Assembly: GCA_017620975.1 (NCBI GenBank)
Contig: JAGAUD010000001.1
Location: 1 to 44,152, forward strand
DNA length: 44,152 nt
From: Lachnospiraceae bacterium
Lineage (GTDB): Bacteria > Bacillota_A > Clostridia > Lachnospirales > Lachnospiraceae
Direction of reading: 5' to 3'
Positions 25,921-35,937 of this stretch are shown in pieces. Position 1 is the first letter of the stretch. Each line of letters begins with the position of its first letter. Position numbers and translations under genes: made by a program. The notes below the pieces were generated by a model. It made no database searches and was not told where the DNA came from. It was given only the letters and a program-made list of their open reading frames with translations.

Positions 25921-25949
25921 ATTATATATCATATTGATTATTCTGTCAA
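25921..25949 (-). promoter_or_regulatory. Promoter of the SPFH/ribbon-helix-helix operon
   Basis: Perfect TTGACA (25944-25949), 17-bp spacer and TATAAT (25921-25926) on the minus strand. Confidence 0.88.
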
Positions 25950-25975
25950 TCTGTAACAGATATTTTATACGAACA

Positions 25976-26007
25976 CAAAGAGACCGCCATGCAAAGCACA
26001 GCGGTCC
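25976..26007 (-). terminator. Probable terminator after ackA
   Basis: GACCGC and GCGGTC form a short stem with a 13-base loop, then TCTTTGTGTT on the minus strand. The stem is short and the T-tract interrupted. Confidence 0.5.
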
Positions 26008-26059
26008 AATCTTTTATTATCATTCGCATGTCATACAGGCTACGTATGAACTGTCATCA

Positions 26060-27256
26060 CTATTTCACCAGGCGAACAGTCTCCCTTGCAATTGCCAGCT
26101 CTTCATTGGTAGGAATGAACATTACGGTAGTCGCGGAATCAGGAGTGGTGATTACGGTATCATCTCCGCGCTTATTGTTAGCTTCCTCATCCAGTTTGAT
26201 TCCAAGATATCCCAGATATTCACATACCATGCTTCTTACAAGAGGTCCATTCTCACCTACACCGGCGGTAAAGCAGATCACATCAACACCATTCATAGCT
26301 GCAGCATAGGCACCGATATATTTAGCTACATGATAGCAGTAAGTCTTCATGGTGCGGACTGCATTCTCGTTCCCTGCAAAATATCCGTCTTCCAAATCAC
26401 GGAAATCAGAGGACAGGTTGTCAGACAGACCTAAAACGCCGGACTTCTTGTTCAGGATATTCATGATCTCATCGATGCTCTTATTCTCTTTATGAGCAAG
26501 GAACTCGATGATAGCAGGATCGATATCACCGGAACGGGTACCCATGATCAGACCCTCCAAAGGAGTCAGACCCATGGAAGTGTCTACACACTTACCATTC
26601 TTAACAGCAGATACGCTGGCACCGTTACCCAGGTGGCAAACAATAATCTTCAGATCCTCATACTTCTTACCCAGATCCTCAGCAGCTTTCTTAGATACAT
26701 AGGAATGGCTGGTACCGTGGAAGCCATATCTTCTAATCTTGTACTTCTGATAATATTCATAAGGAAGACCATACATATAAGCTTCTTCAGGCATTGTCTG
26801 ATGGAATGCAGTATCAAATACGGCTACCATGGGAGTGGTGGGCATCAGAGTCTTACATGCATTGATTCCGATCAGGTTAGCAGGATTGTGCAGAGGTGCG
26901 AGATCATTACACTCTTCAATTGCAGCCATAACTTCGTCGGTAATCACTACGGAAGCAGAGAATTTCTCTCCGCCGTGTACGACACGATGTCCTACAGCTC
27001 CGATCTCATCCAGGTTTTTCACCACTCCGGTCTTCTCATTGGTCAGAGCTTCCAATACCAGACGAATTGCATCTGTGTGATCAGCCATGGGAATTACATT
27101 CTTTTCTTTCTCACCGCCTGCAGGAGTATAGGTAATCATGCTGCCATCGATACCGATACGTTCACAAAGTCCTTTTGCAATACACTGCTCGGACTCGGAA
27201 TTGATTAACTGGAATTTTAAGGAAGAACTTCCGCAGTTGATAACTAAAATATTCAT
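26060..27256 (-). CDS. ackA: Acetate kinase
   Basis: Interconverts acetyl phosphate plus ADP with acetate plus ATP, the energy-yielding last step of acetate fermentation. The 398-residue protein shows the N-terminal phosphate-binding [22 protein letters not shown], the HLGNGAS phosphate motif and GFHGTSH. It lies 65 bases after pta and probably shares its transcript. Confidence 0.97.
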   Translation of the reverse strand: MNILVINCGSSSLKFQLINSESEQCIAKGLCERIGIDGSMITYTPAGGEKEKNVIPMADHTDAIRLVLEALTNEKTGVVKNLDEIGAVGHRVVHGGEKFSASVVITDEVMAAIEECNDLAPLHNPANLIGINACKTLMPTTPMVAVFDTAFHQTMPEEAYMYGLPYEYYQKYKIRRYGFHGTSHSYVSKKAAEDLGKKYEDLKIIVCHLGNGASVSAVKNGKCVDTSMGLTPLEGLIMGTRSGDIDPAIIEFLAHKENKSIDEIMNILNKKSGVLGLSDNLSSDFRDLEDGYFAGNENAVRTMKTYCYHVAKYIGAYAAAMNGVDVICFTAGVGENGPLVRSMVCEYLGYLGIKLDEEANNKRGDDTVITTPDSATTVMFIPTNEELAIARETVRLVK

Positions 27257-27321
27257 TTTACTTTATTCACCTTTCCTATACATAAATCTTATTATAGTTC
27301 AGCTTTCAGCCAAACCCTTGC

Positions 27322-28329
27322 TTAATCGAAATTCAACTGTGCCTGAACAGCAGTCAGAGCAACAACACCTACGATATCTTCCCAGGAACAACCACGGGAC
27401 AAATCGTTGACAGGTCTTGCAATACCCTGGAGCATAGGACCATATGCTTCTGCTCCACCCAGTCTCTGTACCAGCTTATATCCGATGTTACCGGCATCCA
27501 GATTAGGGAAAATCAGAACATTAGCCTTACCGTTTACAGGGCTTCCGGGAGCCTTGGACTTGGCTACACTGGGAACCAGTGCTGCATCCAGCTGCAGTTC
27601 GCCGTCCAGTACCAGCTGAGGATACTGCTCGTGAGCAATTCTGGTAGCATCTACCACTTTATCTACCAGTGCATGCTTTGCACTTCCCTTGGTGGAATGG
27701 CTCAGCATCGCAATTACAGGCTTAGGACCTACCAGTGCTTTAAAACTCTTTGCAGAAGTGTCCGCAATAGCAGCCAGTTCTTCTGCTGTAGGATCCTGAT
27801 TCAGACCACAGTCTGCAAAGATAAAGGTACCGTCATCGCCCTGATCTTTAAACTGAGTATCCATAACAAAGAAAGCAGATACCAGCTTCACGCCGGGAGC
27901 GGTCTTGAGAATTTGCAATGCAGGTCTCAAAGTATCAGCGGTAGAATGGCATGCACCCGCTACCATACCGTCTGCATCACCTGCCTTAACCATCACAATA
28001 CCGAAAGTCAGCCAGTCATTTAAAAGAATCTCTCTGGCTTGTTCCATGGTCATACCTTTTGCTTTTCTGGTTTCATACAAAAGCTCTACATATTCATCAA
28101 GCTTGGGAGTTGTTGCAGGATTGACGATGGTAACACCGGTAAGATCGATTTCCAACCATCCGGCACCATCCATAATCTTCTCTTCATTACCAACCATAAT
28201 GATGTTGGCAATTCCTTCTTCCAAAATCTTAGCTGTTGCTAACAAAGTTCTCTTATCAGTGGTCTCCGGCAATACAATTGTCTTCTTATCGAATCTTGCA
28301 CGTTCCTTAATCTTGTCAATATATGACAT
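27322..28329 (-). CDS. pta: Phosphate acetyltransferase
   Basis: Converts acetyl-CoA and phosphate to acetyl phosphate. The 335-residue protein starts MSYIDKIKERARFDKKTIVL and is the short form without the N-terminal DRTGG-like regulatory domain of enteric Pta. Conserved blocks include GMVAGACHSTADTLRPALQI and LVFPNLDAGN-like LIFPNLDAGNIGYKL. I chose ATG 28329 with AAAGGAG seven bases upstream rather than the longer frame from 28371, which starts in the leader. Confidence 0.96.
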   Translation of the reverse strand: MSYIDKIKERARFDKKTIVLPETTDKRTLLATAKILEEGIANIIMVGNEEKIMDGAGWLEIDLTGVTIVNPATTPKLDEYVELLYETRKAKGMTMEQAREILLNDWLTFGIVMVKAGDADGMVAGACHSTADTLRPALQILKTAPGVKLVSAFFVMDTQFKDQGDDGTFIFADCGLNQDPTAEELAAIADTSAKSFKALVGPKPVIAMLSHSTKGSAKHALVDKVVDATRIAHEQYPQLVLDGELQLDAALVPSVAKSKAPGSPVNGKANVLIFPNLDAGNIGYKLVQRLGGAEAYGPMLQGIARPVNDLSRGCSWEDIVGVVALTAVQAQLNFD

Positions 28330-28456
28330 GTCAATTCTCCTTTCCCGCGGTTTCTCCGCTGCGCTCCTCACGCTGTCTTACCTTTTCGTACATTTAATTG
28401 TAAAAATTTGCTTCCCTCGTGTATACATTTGGGGCTTAACAAACTGTTCTGTTTGT

Positions 28457-28485
28457 ATTATACTAAATGTAAGTTCAAAGTACAA
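28457..28485 (-). promoter_or_regulatory. Candidate promoter of pta-ackA
   Basis: TTGTAC (28480-28485), 17-bp spacer and TATAAT (28457-28462) on the minus strand, giving a leader of about 120 bases. The gene-free stretch 28330-28682 holds this promoter, the cre site and the tmcAL promoter. Confidence 0.6.
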
Positions 28486-28564
28486 GGTAAAATATGCGTT
28501 AAATTGTACATTTTCGGATACAGCTTGTTTTTTATTTAACGAAAAACGCTGATAAATCAAGAGG

Positions 28565-28578
28565 TGTAAGCGCTTTCA
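28565..28578. promoter_or_regulatory. CcpA cre site
   Basis: TGTAAGCGCTTTCA is an excellent match to the catabolite-responsive element recognised by CcpA/HPr-Ser-P. It lies between divergent pta and tmcAL, about 120 bp upstream of the pta start of transcription. In Bacillus subtilis CcpA activates pta and ackA through upstream cre sites, though these are closer to the promoter. Confidence 0.75.
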
Positions 28579-28605
28579 AGTATGTTATTTTTTTCACATG
28601 CGTTT

Positions 28606-28635
28606 TTGACACTTTTAAACGGTTTAGCGTTTACT
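28606..28635 (+). promoter_or_regulatory. Candidate promoter of tmcAL
   Basis: TTGACA (28606-28611), 18-bp spacer and TTTACT (28630-28635). The spacer holds an inverted repeat TAAACG-N6-CGTTTA (28616-28633), which may bind a regulator. Confidence 0.5.
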
Positions 28636-28682
28636 GCAAATCTTTGGATTTCTGCGGTATAAGGTATAAGAGAGGAAACGAT

Positions 28683-29918
28683 ATGAAAGTCAACGGAATC
28701 ATAGCTGAATATAATCCCTTCCACAACGGACACAAATATCATCTGGAAGCTTCCAGACTGCGCACAGGTGCTGATTTTACCATTGTTGCCATGAGCGGTG
28801 ATTTTATGCAGAGAGGTACGCCCGCCATACTGAACAAATATGCCAGAGCTGAAATGGCATTAAAAGGCGGAGCCGACCTGGTGCTTGAAATTCCCGCATT
28901 CTTTGCTTGCGGCAGTGCAGAATATTTTGCTCACGGTGCCGTGTCTCTGCTGGACAAGCTGGGTGTAGTAGATTTTCTCTGTTTCGGAAGTGAATGCGGA
29001 GAAATAGAATCCCTCAAGCAAATTGCCGGCATTCTGGCAGAGGAGCCGGAAGGTTTCAAGAAACATCTGACGGCAAAGCTGTCCCAGGGATACTCTTTTC
29101 CTACTGCCCGCTCCCTTGCCATGCTCGATTTCAGTCCTTCCCTTGGAGATATCAACAATGTATTTACATCTCCAAATAACATTCTGGGAATCGAATATAT
29201 CAAAGCCCTGATCCGCAGACAAAGTTCCATTCGTCCCTTCACCATTAAACGTGTGGGCTCACAATACCATGAAAAAAGACTGGGATACGCCCAGCCTTCT
29301 GCCCTTGCCCTGCGGCATGCTATTTTCTCTCATGGCAATCTGGATACTCTGCAGGAACAAATGCCAGACAGCACTTTCGAAATTCTAAAAAACACCTGGG
29401 AATACTCTCATCCCATGCAAACAGATGATTTATCTGCTCCTCTGCTCTATAAACTAATCACAGAAGAATCAGCCGGCTTCGCTCACTATCTGGATGTCAC
29501 TCCTGACCTGTCCGATAAAATCAGGAAGACCCTGTATCAATTCACCGGCTTTGACAGCTTCTGTGACCTTTTAAAAAGCAAAGACCTCACCCACACACGC
29601 ATCAGCCGTTGCCTGCTCCACATCCTCCTAAACATCACTAACGAGGATATGACCGGATACAAAGACCTGGATTACGCCCCCTATGCCCGCGTCCTCGCCC
29701 TGAAAAAAGATGCGACCCCCTTGCTTTCCGCTATCAAGGCCAACTCTTCCATCCCTCTTGTGACCAAACTGGCCGACGCAGACAAACTCCTGGAAGCCCC
29801 CGCCTTTGACATGCTAACCAAAGACATCCGGATCAGCCACCTATACAACGCCATAGAAGCCAATAAATGCAACGCCCCCATCCGCAACGAATACAGCACC
29901 CCCATCATCGTCCTATAA
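28683..29918 (+). CDS. tmcAL: tRNA(Met) cytidine acetate ligase TmcAL
   Basis: Uses acetate and ATP to acetylate C34 in the anticodon of elongator tRNA-Met (ac4C). The 411-residue protein starts MKVNGIIAEYNPFHNGHKYH, with the nucleotidyltransferase HxGH-like motif PFHNGH and MSGDFMQRGTPAILNKYARA. ATG 28683 is preceded by GAGAGGAAA. It is the only plus-strand gene in this section and is divergent from pta-ackA, a neighbourhood that links its substrate, acetate, with acetate production. Confidence 0.94.
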   Translation: MKVNGIIAEYNPFHNGHKYHLEASRLRTGADFTIVAMSGDFMQRGTPAILNKYARAEMALKGGADLVLEIPAFFACGSAEYFAHGAVSLLDKLGVVDFLCFGSECGEIESLKQIAGILAEEPEGFKKHLTAKLSQGYSFPTARSLAMLDFSPSLGDINNVFTSPNNILGIEYIKALIRRQSSIRPFTIKRVGSQYHEKRLGYAQPSALALRHAIFSHGNLDTLQEQMPDSTFEILKNTWEYSHPMQTDDLSAPLLYKLITEESAGFAHYLDVTPDLSDKIRKTLYQFTGFDSFCDLLKSKDLTHTRISRCLLHILLNITNEDMTGYKDLDYAPYARVLALKKDATPLLSAIKANSSIPLVTKLADADKLLEAPAFDMLTKDIRISHLYNAIEANKCNAPIRNEYSTPIIVL

Positions 29919-29922
29919 CATT

Positions 29923-31287
29923 CTAATTTTTAAAACTATGAATCGGTGCCGGTATTCTTCCGCCGCGATTTACAAAGGCATCGCAGGAGAACCGGCTGAC
30001 AGGCATAATCGGAGCATATCCAAGAAGACCGCCAAACTCTACTGTCTCGCCCACACCTTTACCAATAACAGGAATGACACGGACAGCTGTTGTCTTCTGG
30101 TTCACCATACCGATAGCCATTTCATCCGCAATGATCCCTGAAATGGTAGTAGCCTTGGTATCTCCCGGAATGGCAATCATATCCAGTCCTACAGAGCAGA
30201 CACAAGTCATGGCCTCCAGTTTTTCCAGGGTAAGGGCTCCGGCTACTACCGCATCAATCATACCCTGATCTTCACTGACCGGGATAAATGCTCCGCTTAA
30301 GCCACCTACGTAAGAAGATGCCATAACGCCCCCCTTCTTTACCTGGTCATTGAGCAGGGCAAGGGCTGCTGTTGTACCGGGCGCACCTGCATATTCCAGA
30401 CCGATTTCGCAGAGGATATCTGCTACACTGTCTCCGATCGCAGGAGTGGGTGCCAGAGAAAGGTCTACAATACCGAAAGGTACGTTCAGCATCTTGGAAG
30501 CCTCCTGAGCTACCAACTGTCCCACACGGGTAACCTTGAAAGCAGTTCTCTTAATCGTTTCGCAGAGAACCTCAAAATTCTCTCCTCTTACTTTTTCCAA
30601 AGCAGTTTTGACTACACCGGGACCGCTGACACCGACATTGATAATCTTATCAGCTTCTGTGACACCATGGAAAGCGCCTGCCATGAATGGATTATCATCC
30701 GGTGCATTACAGAACACTACCAGCTTGGCACAGCCAAGAGAATCATCTTCCTTGGTGTATTCTGCTGTCTGTAGGATCATCTCACCCATCAGCTTTACGG
30801 CGTCCATATTGATACCGGTCTTGGTGGAACCTAAATTCACAGAGCTGCAGACACGCTCTGTAGTAGACAAAGCAAGGGGAATAGAACGGATCAGCAGTTC
30901 GTCTGCCGGTGTCATGCCCTTACATACCAGCGCAGAATACCCACCGATAAAGTTTACGCCTACTTCTTTTGCTACGCGATCCAATGTCCGGGCTATGGAT
31001 GCAAAATCTTCAACAGTCTTACATGCCGCACCACCAATGAGCGCAATAGGCGTTACAGAAATTCTTTTATTTACAATAGGAATTCCGAATTCTCTGGAGA
31101 TCTCTTCTCCGGTACTTACCAGATCCTTGGCTGCTTCGTAGATTTTATGATAAATCTTATCATTCAGCTTCTGCAGATCACTGTCGATGCAATCCAGCAG
31201 ACTGATACCCAGAGTAATGGTACGAACATCCAGATTTTCCTTCTCAATCATCTTATTGGTTTCGTTTACTTCAAATATATTTATCAT
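29923..31287 (-). CDS. UPF0210 (DUF711, PFL-like) family protein
   Basis: A 454-residue protein that matches the conserved UPF0210 family. Blocks include [48 protein letters not shown] and the C-terminal [20 protein letters not shown]. The fold is related to glycyl-radical enzymes, but it lacks an evident RVxGY-type glycyl radical loop, so pyruvate formate-lyase activity should not be assumed. It is paired with the ACT-domain gene 33 bases upstream, a widely conserved couple. Confidence 0.9.
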   Translation of the reverse strand: MINIFEVNETNKMIEKENLDVRTITLGISLLDCIDSDLQKLNDKIYHKIYEAAKDLVSTGEEISREFGIPIVNKRISVTPIALIGGAACKTVEDFASIARTLDRVAKEVGVNFIGGYSALVCKGMTPADELLIRSIPLALSTTERVCSSVNLGSTKTGINMDAVKLMGEMILQTAEYTKEDDSLGCAKLVVFCNAPDDNPFMAGAFHGVTEADKIINVGVSGPGVVKTALEKVRGENFEVLCETIKRTAFKVTRVGQLVAQEASKMLNVPFGIVDLSLAPTPAIGDSVADILCEIGLEYAGAPGTTAALALLNDQVKKGGVMASSYVGGLSGAFIPVSEDQGMIDAVVAGALTLEKLEAMTCVCSVGLDMIAIPGDTKATTISGIIADEMAIGMVNQKTTAVRVIPVIGKGVGETVEFGGLLGYAPIMPVSRFSCDAFVNRGGRIPAPIHSFKN

Positions 31288-31320
31288 GGAATTTTCTCCT
31301 TGGTTTCGAGTATTCTCTTA

Positions 31321-31593
31321 TTAGATTCTGTGCATCTTATCGAAGATTTCTTCTTTCTGACACTTGATTACCACGCCGATTTCTTCGCCCAGTGCAGCCA
31401 GTTCATCTGCCATATCGCCAAACTGCTTGCTCATACCATTCGTATCCACGATCATCATCATATTAAAATATCCCTGTACAATGGTCTGGGAAATATCCAG
31501 AATATTAATTCCATTCTCTGCAAGATATGTACATACCTTTGCAATAATGCCTACTGTATCTTTACCTACCACTGTAATAATTGTTTTCTTCAT
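31321..31593 (-). CDS. ACT domain protein (UPF0237)
   Basis: A 90-residue protein that is one ACT domain plus a short extension, beginning MKKTIITVVGKDTVGIIAKV. ACT domains bind amino acids and control partner proteins. It probably senses a ligand for the UPF0210 protein encoded directly downstream. The ATG at 31593 has GGAGG five bases upstream; an ATG at 31605 lies within that ribosome site and is less likely. Confidence 0.88.
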   Translation of the reverse strand: MKKTIITVVGKDTVGIIAKVCTYLAENGINILDISQTIVQGYFNMMMIVDTNGMSKQFGDMADELAALGEEIGVVIKCQKEEIFDKMHRI

Positions 31594-31690
31594 GATCTCC
31601 TCCATTTTGTCGCAGCCGGTTTTATGAGTTTGACTGCTCTTTTTCGACTATGTTAACAGAACCCATTCCATTTTGCAAGCATTTCTTCAT

Positions 31691-32491
31691 CTACGCAATG
31701 TGAATCACCGGTGATACCTCACTGCGATCAGCCACCTGCATCCTGAAATCATTGGCATTGTACGGATTGTCTCCCATGGTAATCTCCATTCTGACCGCCT
31801 CATAGGCAAGCTCCGGCAGATTATTTTCTTTGGACAAATGGCCCAGAACAATCGCTTGCAGTTTATCGTGAAGAATCTTGGAAAGAAGCCTGCCGGAATT
31901 TTCATTGGACAGATGTCCTCTGTCCCCCAGGATTCGCTGCTTCAAATAATAGGGATAAGAACCTACCTGAAGCATATTTACATCATGGTTAGCTTCTATC
32001 AGCACCGCATCCATCCCCCTAAGACTTTCCACGGTATAATCATTATAAATTCCAAGGTCAGTACAGATTCCTACTTTTTTGCTGCCATAACCAATGCGGT
32101 ATGCTACCGGCTCTGCTGCATCGTGACTGATACGCATAGGATTCACCGTCAAATCCTTGATTACCAGCTTCTTATCTGCTTTTACTTCACAGAACAGGTC
32201 TTCATCTATGGCACCCATGCCCTTGGTGGAACGGATTGCATCAATCGTTCCCGCTGTGGCATATATAGGAATCTCATATTTTCTGGCTAACACTCCAAGA
32301 CCGCTGATATGATCTGCATGCTCATGGGTAATGAGAATCCCATCTAAATCCCCGGCACTGAGCCCTAAGCTGTTTAGCCCGCTTTCTGTTTTTTTACCAC
32401 TGATACCTACATCTACCAGCAAATGCGTGGCATCTGAACCTACATAGATACAATTGCCGCTGCTTCCGCTGGCAATACTGCATAATCTCAT
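31691..32491 (-). CDS. MBL-fold metallo-hydrolase, YycJ/WalJ-like
   Basis: A 266-residue metallo-beta-lactamase-fold protein starting MRLCSIASGSSGNCIYVG, the signature of the YycJ group. The metal-binding motif is THEHADHISG (about 55-64), with further ligands in LIEANHD and VLGHLSKENN. Relatives are linked to cell wall and DNA repair phenotypes; nuclease activity has been reported for YycJ. It starts four bases after coaE in the polA operon, fitting a DNA-related task. Confidence 0.88.
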   Translation of the reverse strand: MRLCSIASGSSGNCIYVGSDATHLLVDVGISGKKTESGLNSLGLSAGDLDGILITHEHADHISGLGVLARKYEIPIYATAGTIDAIRSTKGMGAIDEDLFCEVKADKKLVIKDLTVNPMRISHDAAEPVAYRIGYGSKKVGICTDLGIYNDYTVESLRGMDAVLIEANHDVNMLQVGSYPYYLKQRILGDRGHLSNENSGRLLSKILHDKLQAIVLGHLSKENNLPELAYEAVRMEITMGDNPYNANDFRMQVADRSEVSPVIHIA

Positions 32492-32494
32492 CTG

Positions 32495-33100
32495 TTACAC
32501 CCTCCGGGAATATGTCTTTAAACGCTCATCTATCTGCCTGAAGCTGTCTTCCAGCACACCACTGTTGTCAATCACAAAATCACAGGCCTCACGGAACGCT
32601 TCCTCAGATAACTGCTTGTCCATGATCTGGGTGATTTTCTGCGGTGTGTAACCTCTGCTTGCTTCCAGACGGTTACGGCGTACCTTTTCATCCGCATAAA
32701 TATACCACATTTCATCAACGATCTCTTTATAGCCGGTTTCAATCAAAAGTGCCGCTTCGATAAAGAACAATTCCACTTCCGGATTCCGGTTGGCCTCTTG
32801 TACACGGTCCAAAAGATAATTCTGTACCGCAGGATGCACTAATGCATTTACTTTTAATAAAAGTTCTTTTTCGATGAATATCCTGGAAGCCATTTTCGCC
32901 CTGTCTATAGTGCCGTCTTCCTGCAAAATGCCTTTTCCCATAAGTTCCACGATTTTCCGGTAACATGGCTGTCCCGGAGACTGTACCTCATGTGCCACCT
33001 GATCTGCCAGATAAATCTCGCATTTGTAATGTTTTTTAATATATTGCAGGATCTCTGATTTACCGGCTCCCACTCCTCCGGTAATGCCTATTAATTTCAT
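32495..33100 (-). CDS. coaE: Dephospho-CoA kinase
   Basis: Performs the last step of coenzyme A synthesis, phosphorylating the ribose of dephospho-CoA. The 201-residue protein has the P-loop GITGGVGAGKSEIL at 5-18, the substrate-binding ADQVAHEVQ and the lid arginines in VRRNRLEASRG. polA-coaE is a common gene pair in Firmicutes; here the gap is 36 bases. Confidence 0.96.
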   Translation of the reverse strand: MKLIGITGGVGAGKSEILQYIKKHYKCEIYLADQVAHEVQSPGQPCYRKIVELMGKGILQEDGTIDRAKMASRIFIEKELLLKVNALVHPAVQNYLLDRVQEANRNPEVELFFIEAALLIETGYKEIVDEMWYIYADEKVRRNRLEASRGYTPQKITQIMDKQLSEEAFREACDFVIDNSGVLEDSFRQIDERLKTYSRRV

Positions 33101-33136
33101 ATGACGGTTCCCCTATCTTTTTATTGTTATTTTATT

Positions 33137-35917
33137 CTATTTTGCTTCGTACCAGTTGTCACCGGTATGAAGATCTACTTCCAGACTTACAGCCAGTTCT
33201 GCCGCAGACTTCATATTTTCTTCCAGAATTCTGCGCACCTGCTCTTCTTCCGCTTTCACTGTTTCTATCAGCAATTCATCGTGTACCTGCAGAATCAATT
33301 TGGACTTCAGGCCTGCATCCTTTAACCCCTTCCATACCCGGATCATAGCTATCTTAATGATATCCGCTGCTGTTCCCTGTATGGGGGAATTCATCGCCAC
33401 ACGCTCTCCAAAGGAACGCTGCATGAAATTAGAACTGGAAAGTTCCGGCACAGGGCGTCTTCGTCCGAACATAGTCGTCACATAACCCTTTTTCTTAGCA
33501 TCTGCAACCAGCATATCCAAAAATTCCTTCACTTTCGGATACGTAGCAAAATACTGTTCAATGTAAGCTGCTGCTTCCTTTTTACTGATGCTCAGGTCCT
33601 GACTGAGGCCAAAGGAACTGATTCCGTATACAATACCGAAATTGACCGCTTTGGCATTTCTTCTCTGTAGATCCGTTACTTCTTCAAAGGGTGTGTGGAA
33701 AACCTTCGAAGCCGTGATTCTGTGAATGTCCTGATCCATATGGTAAGCTTCAATCAGCTGTTCATCTCCCGACATATGTGCAAGCACCCTCAGTTCAATC
33801 TGTGAATAGTCGGCATCCATGAATTCGCAGCCTTCTCTGGGCACGAATACCTTACGGATTCTTCTTCCCAATTCCATTCTCATGGGAATGTTCTGCAGGT
33901 TAGGCTCTGTGGAACTGATTCGGCCGGTGGCTGTAATTGTCTGATTGAAATTAGTGTGAATCCTCCGGTCTTTTCCTATGAAAACAGCCAATCCATCCGC
34001 ATAGGTGGATTTCAGCTTGGTGAGTCCCCTGTATTCCAGGATGTCATTCACAATCGGATGCTCGGGAGCCAGCTTCTCCAACACCTCCGCTGCTGTGGAA
34101 TAACCGGTCTTGGTCTTCTTGCCGCCGGGAAGCTTCATCGTCTCAAAGAGAATTTCGCCCAACTGCTTTGGTGAATTAATGTTAAAGTTTACACCTGCCT
34201 GTTCATGGATGGATTGTTCCAGTTCCTCAATCCGCGCTACAAGGGCATCACCATAAGCCTTCAGTTCTTCTCTTCTGACCTCTACGCCTTCTTTCTCCAT
34301 ATCATAAAGTACCAGGGAAAGCGGCATTTCGATTTCTCTCATCAGGCTGTCCATACCGGCTGCTGCAAGCTTTTGCTCTAAAACACCGGCTGCCATGCGG
34401 GCCACATAGGCACCGTAACACAGATACTGCCCCATTTGGTCAGGCTTCTGCTCCAGAGCTGTTATGGGAGACATTTTACCGAAAGTCTCTGCATACCCCG
34501 GTATCATCAGCCCCAAATGCTCTGACGCGATTGCTTCTATATCATAATCATTCTTCAGCGGGTTCAACAGATATGCCCCAATCAGTACATCAAAATAACT
34601 TTCTGTATTGTCCTGACAAAGGAAGTCATACATTTGTTTTATATCAAAAGCGGCAATGGAAACCTTCTTCGACATCTGCATAACAGTATCCCGAATCTTT
34701 GCTTCTTCTTTCTCTTTCAAAAAATAAACAAAGGTACCGTTCTCCTCCAAAGACAGTGCTGCAGCAAGCATCCTGCCTCGCCCGGCCGCGGCTCTACTGT
34801 TTGATGCTCCGCCGGCTGTTGCTTCTGAGGCTGCTGTTTTCTCTGTCAGAGCCTCTCCGCCCGTCAAAAACTGTTCAAGCGTCATCTGAACCGCAACCGG
34901 TTCTTCTCTCTCTTCAGCTTCTTGCTTTTTATCAATCACCAGCCCCAGACCGACTCTGCCCGATACACGTTCTATAACCTTGATGAATTCACCGGCATCA
35001 GCACACACCTGAAAGCTCTTTGTCAATTCGCCCACATCTACCGTCTGATCTTTATCAAAACGATTCAGCATATTTTTAAATTCCAGCTGTTTAAACAAAG
35101 AATAAGCCTCCGGGGTAAAGAATCCTTCTGCTTTGGCCGTATCATAATCAAGTTCCACTTCACTGTCGGTTCGAATGGTAGCCAGCACCTTGCTCAGCCT
35201 CGCCAGATCCCTGTTGGCAATCAGAGACTCCCTGATACTCTTTTTACTGATTTCTTCCACGTGAGCATACAGGTTGTCCAGGGAACCATATTCCGTCATT
35301 AAGGCTGTGGCAGTCTTCTCCCCTACTTTCGGTACCCCGGGAATATTATCCGCTGTATCCCCCATCAATGCCTTCAGCTCAATAAACTGCAATGGGGTCA
35401 CCTGATATGCTGCCAGTACATCTGCTGCATAATAGTCCTCTATCTCTGTCTTACCCATCTTGGTCTTGGGTATCCGTATCTTGATATGCTCTGAAGCAAT
35501 CTGTAAAAGGTCTCTGTCTCCGGACACCAGCGATACCTCAATGCCCTTTGCCTCTGCCTTCTTAGCCAGTGTTCCAAGAATATCATCTGCTTCCAGACCC
35601 GCCTGCTCCATGATCACGATGCCCATGGCTTTCAGGACCTCTTTCATTACCGGAACCTGTTCCCTGAGTTCCTCCGGCATGGCTTTCCTGGTACCTTTAT
35701 ACTCAGCATACATCTCGTGGCGGAAAGTCGGTGCATGCACATCAAAAGCAACCGCCAGATACTGCGGCTTCTCTTCCTCCAATATTTTAAATAAGATATT
35801 CAAAAATCCATACACTGCATTGGTATGGAGTCCCTGTGCATTGGTCAACTCAGGCACACCATAAAACGCCCTGTTCAATATACTATGTCCATCTATCAGA
35901 ACAAGCTTTTCACTCAT
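33137..35917 (-). CDS. polA: DNA polymerase I
   Basis: Fills gaps and removes primers. The 926-residue protein has an N-terminal 5'-3' exonuclease (about 1-290, including DGHSILNRAFYG and SGDRDLLQ). A degenerate 3'-5' exonuclease-like region follows (about 300-520), then a polymerase domain with motif A DADYSQIELRVLAH, motif B RRNAKAVNFGIVYG and motif C LQVHDELLIE. The acidic residues of the proofreading site are not recognisable: there is no FDTE-like motif and the YxxxD motif reads YGAYVA, as in several Gram-positive enzymes. Insertions around 330-390 are Ala/Glu-rich. The gene follows a zf-HC2 gene by 20 bases. Confidence 0.97.
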   Translation of the reverse strand: MSEKLVLIDGHSILNRAFYGVPELTNAQGLHTNAVYGFLNILFKILEEEKPQYLAVAFDVHAPTFRHEMYAEYKGTRKAMPEELREQVPVMKEVLKAMGIVIMEQAGLEADDILGTLAKKAEAKGIEVSLVSGDRDLLQIASEHIKIRIPKTKMGKTEIEDYYAADVLAAYQVTPLQFIELKALMGDTADNIPGVPKVGEKTATALMTEYGSLDNLYAHVEEISKKSIRESLIANRDLARLSKVLATIRTDSEVELDYDTAKAEGFFTPEAYSLFKQLEFKNMLNRFDKDQTVDVGELTKSFQVCADAGEFIKVIERVSGRVGLGLVIDKKQEAEEREEPVAVQMTLEQFLTGGEALTEKTAASEATAGGASNSRAAAGRGRMLAAALSLEENGTFVYFLKEKEEAKIRDTVMQMSKKVSIAAFDIKQMYDFLCQDNTESYFDVLIGAYLLNPLKNDYDIEAIASEHLGLMIPGYAETFGKMSPITALEQKPDQMGQYLCYGAYVARMAAGVLEQKLAAAGMDSLMREIEMPLSLVLYDMEKEGVEVRREELKAYGDALVARIEELEQSIHEQAGVNFNINSPKQLGEILFETMKLPGGKKTKTGYSTAAEVLEKLAPEHPIVNDILEYRGLTKLKSTYADGLAVFIGKDRRIHTNFNQTITATGRISSTEPNLQNIPMRMELGRRIRKVFVPREGCEFMDADYSQIELRVLAHMSGDEQLIEAYHMDQDIHRITASKVFHTPFEEVTDLQRRNAKAVNFGIVYGISSFGLSQDLSISKKEAAAYIEQYFATYPKVKEFLDMLVADAKKKGYVTTMFGRRRPVPELSSSNFMQRSFGERVAMNSPIQGTAADIIKIAMIRVWKGLKDAGLKSKLILQVHDELLIETVKAEEEQVRRILEENMKSAAELAVSLEVDLHTGDNWYEAK

Positions 35918-35937
35918 CTATTCTTCCTTCCTATCTA

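Noticed and set aside
25604..26434. 276-codon plus-strand open frame
   Set aside because: It is antisense to the ends of ackA and the SPFH gene, both with clear homology, and its protein has no recognisable motif.
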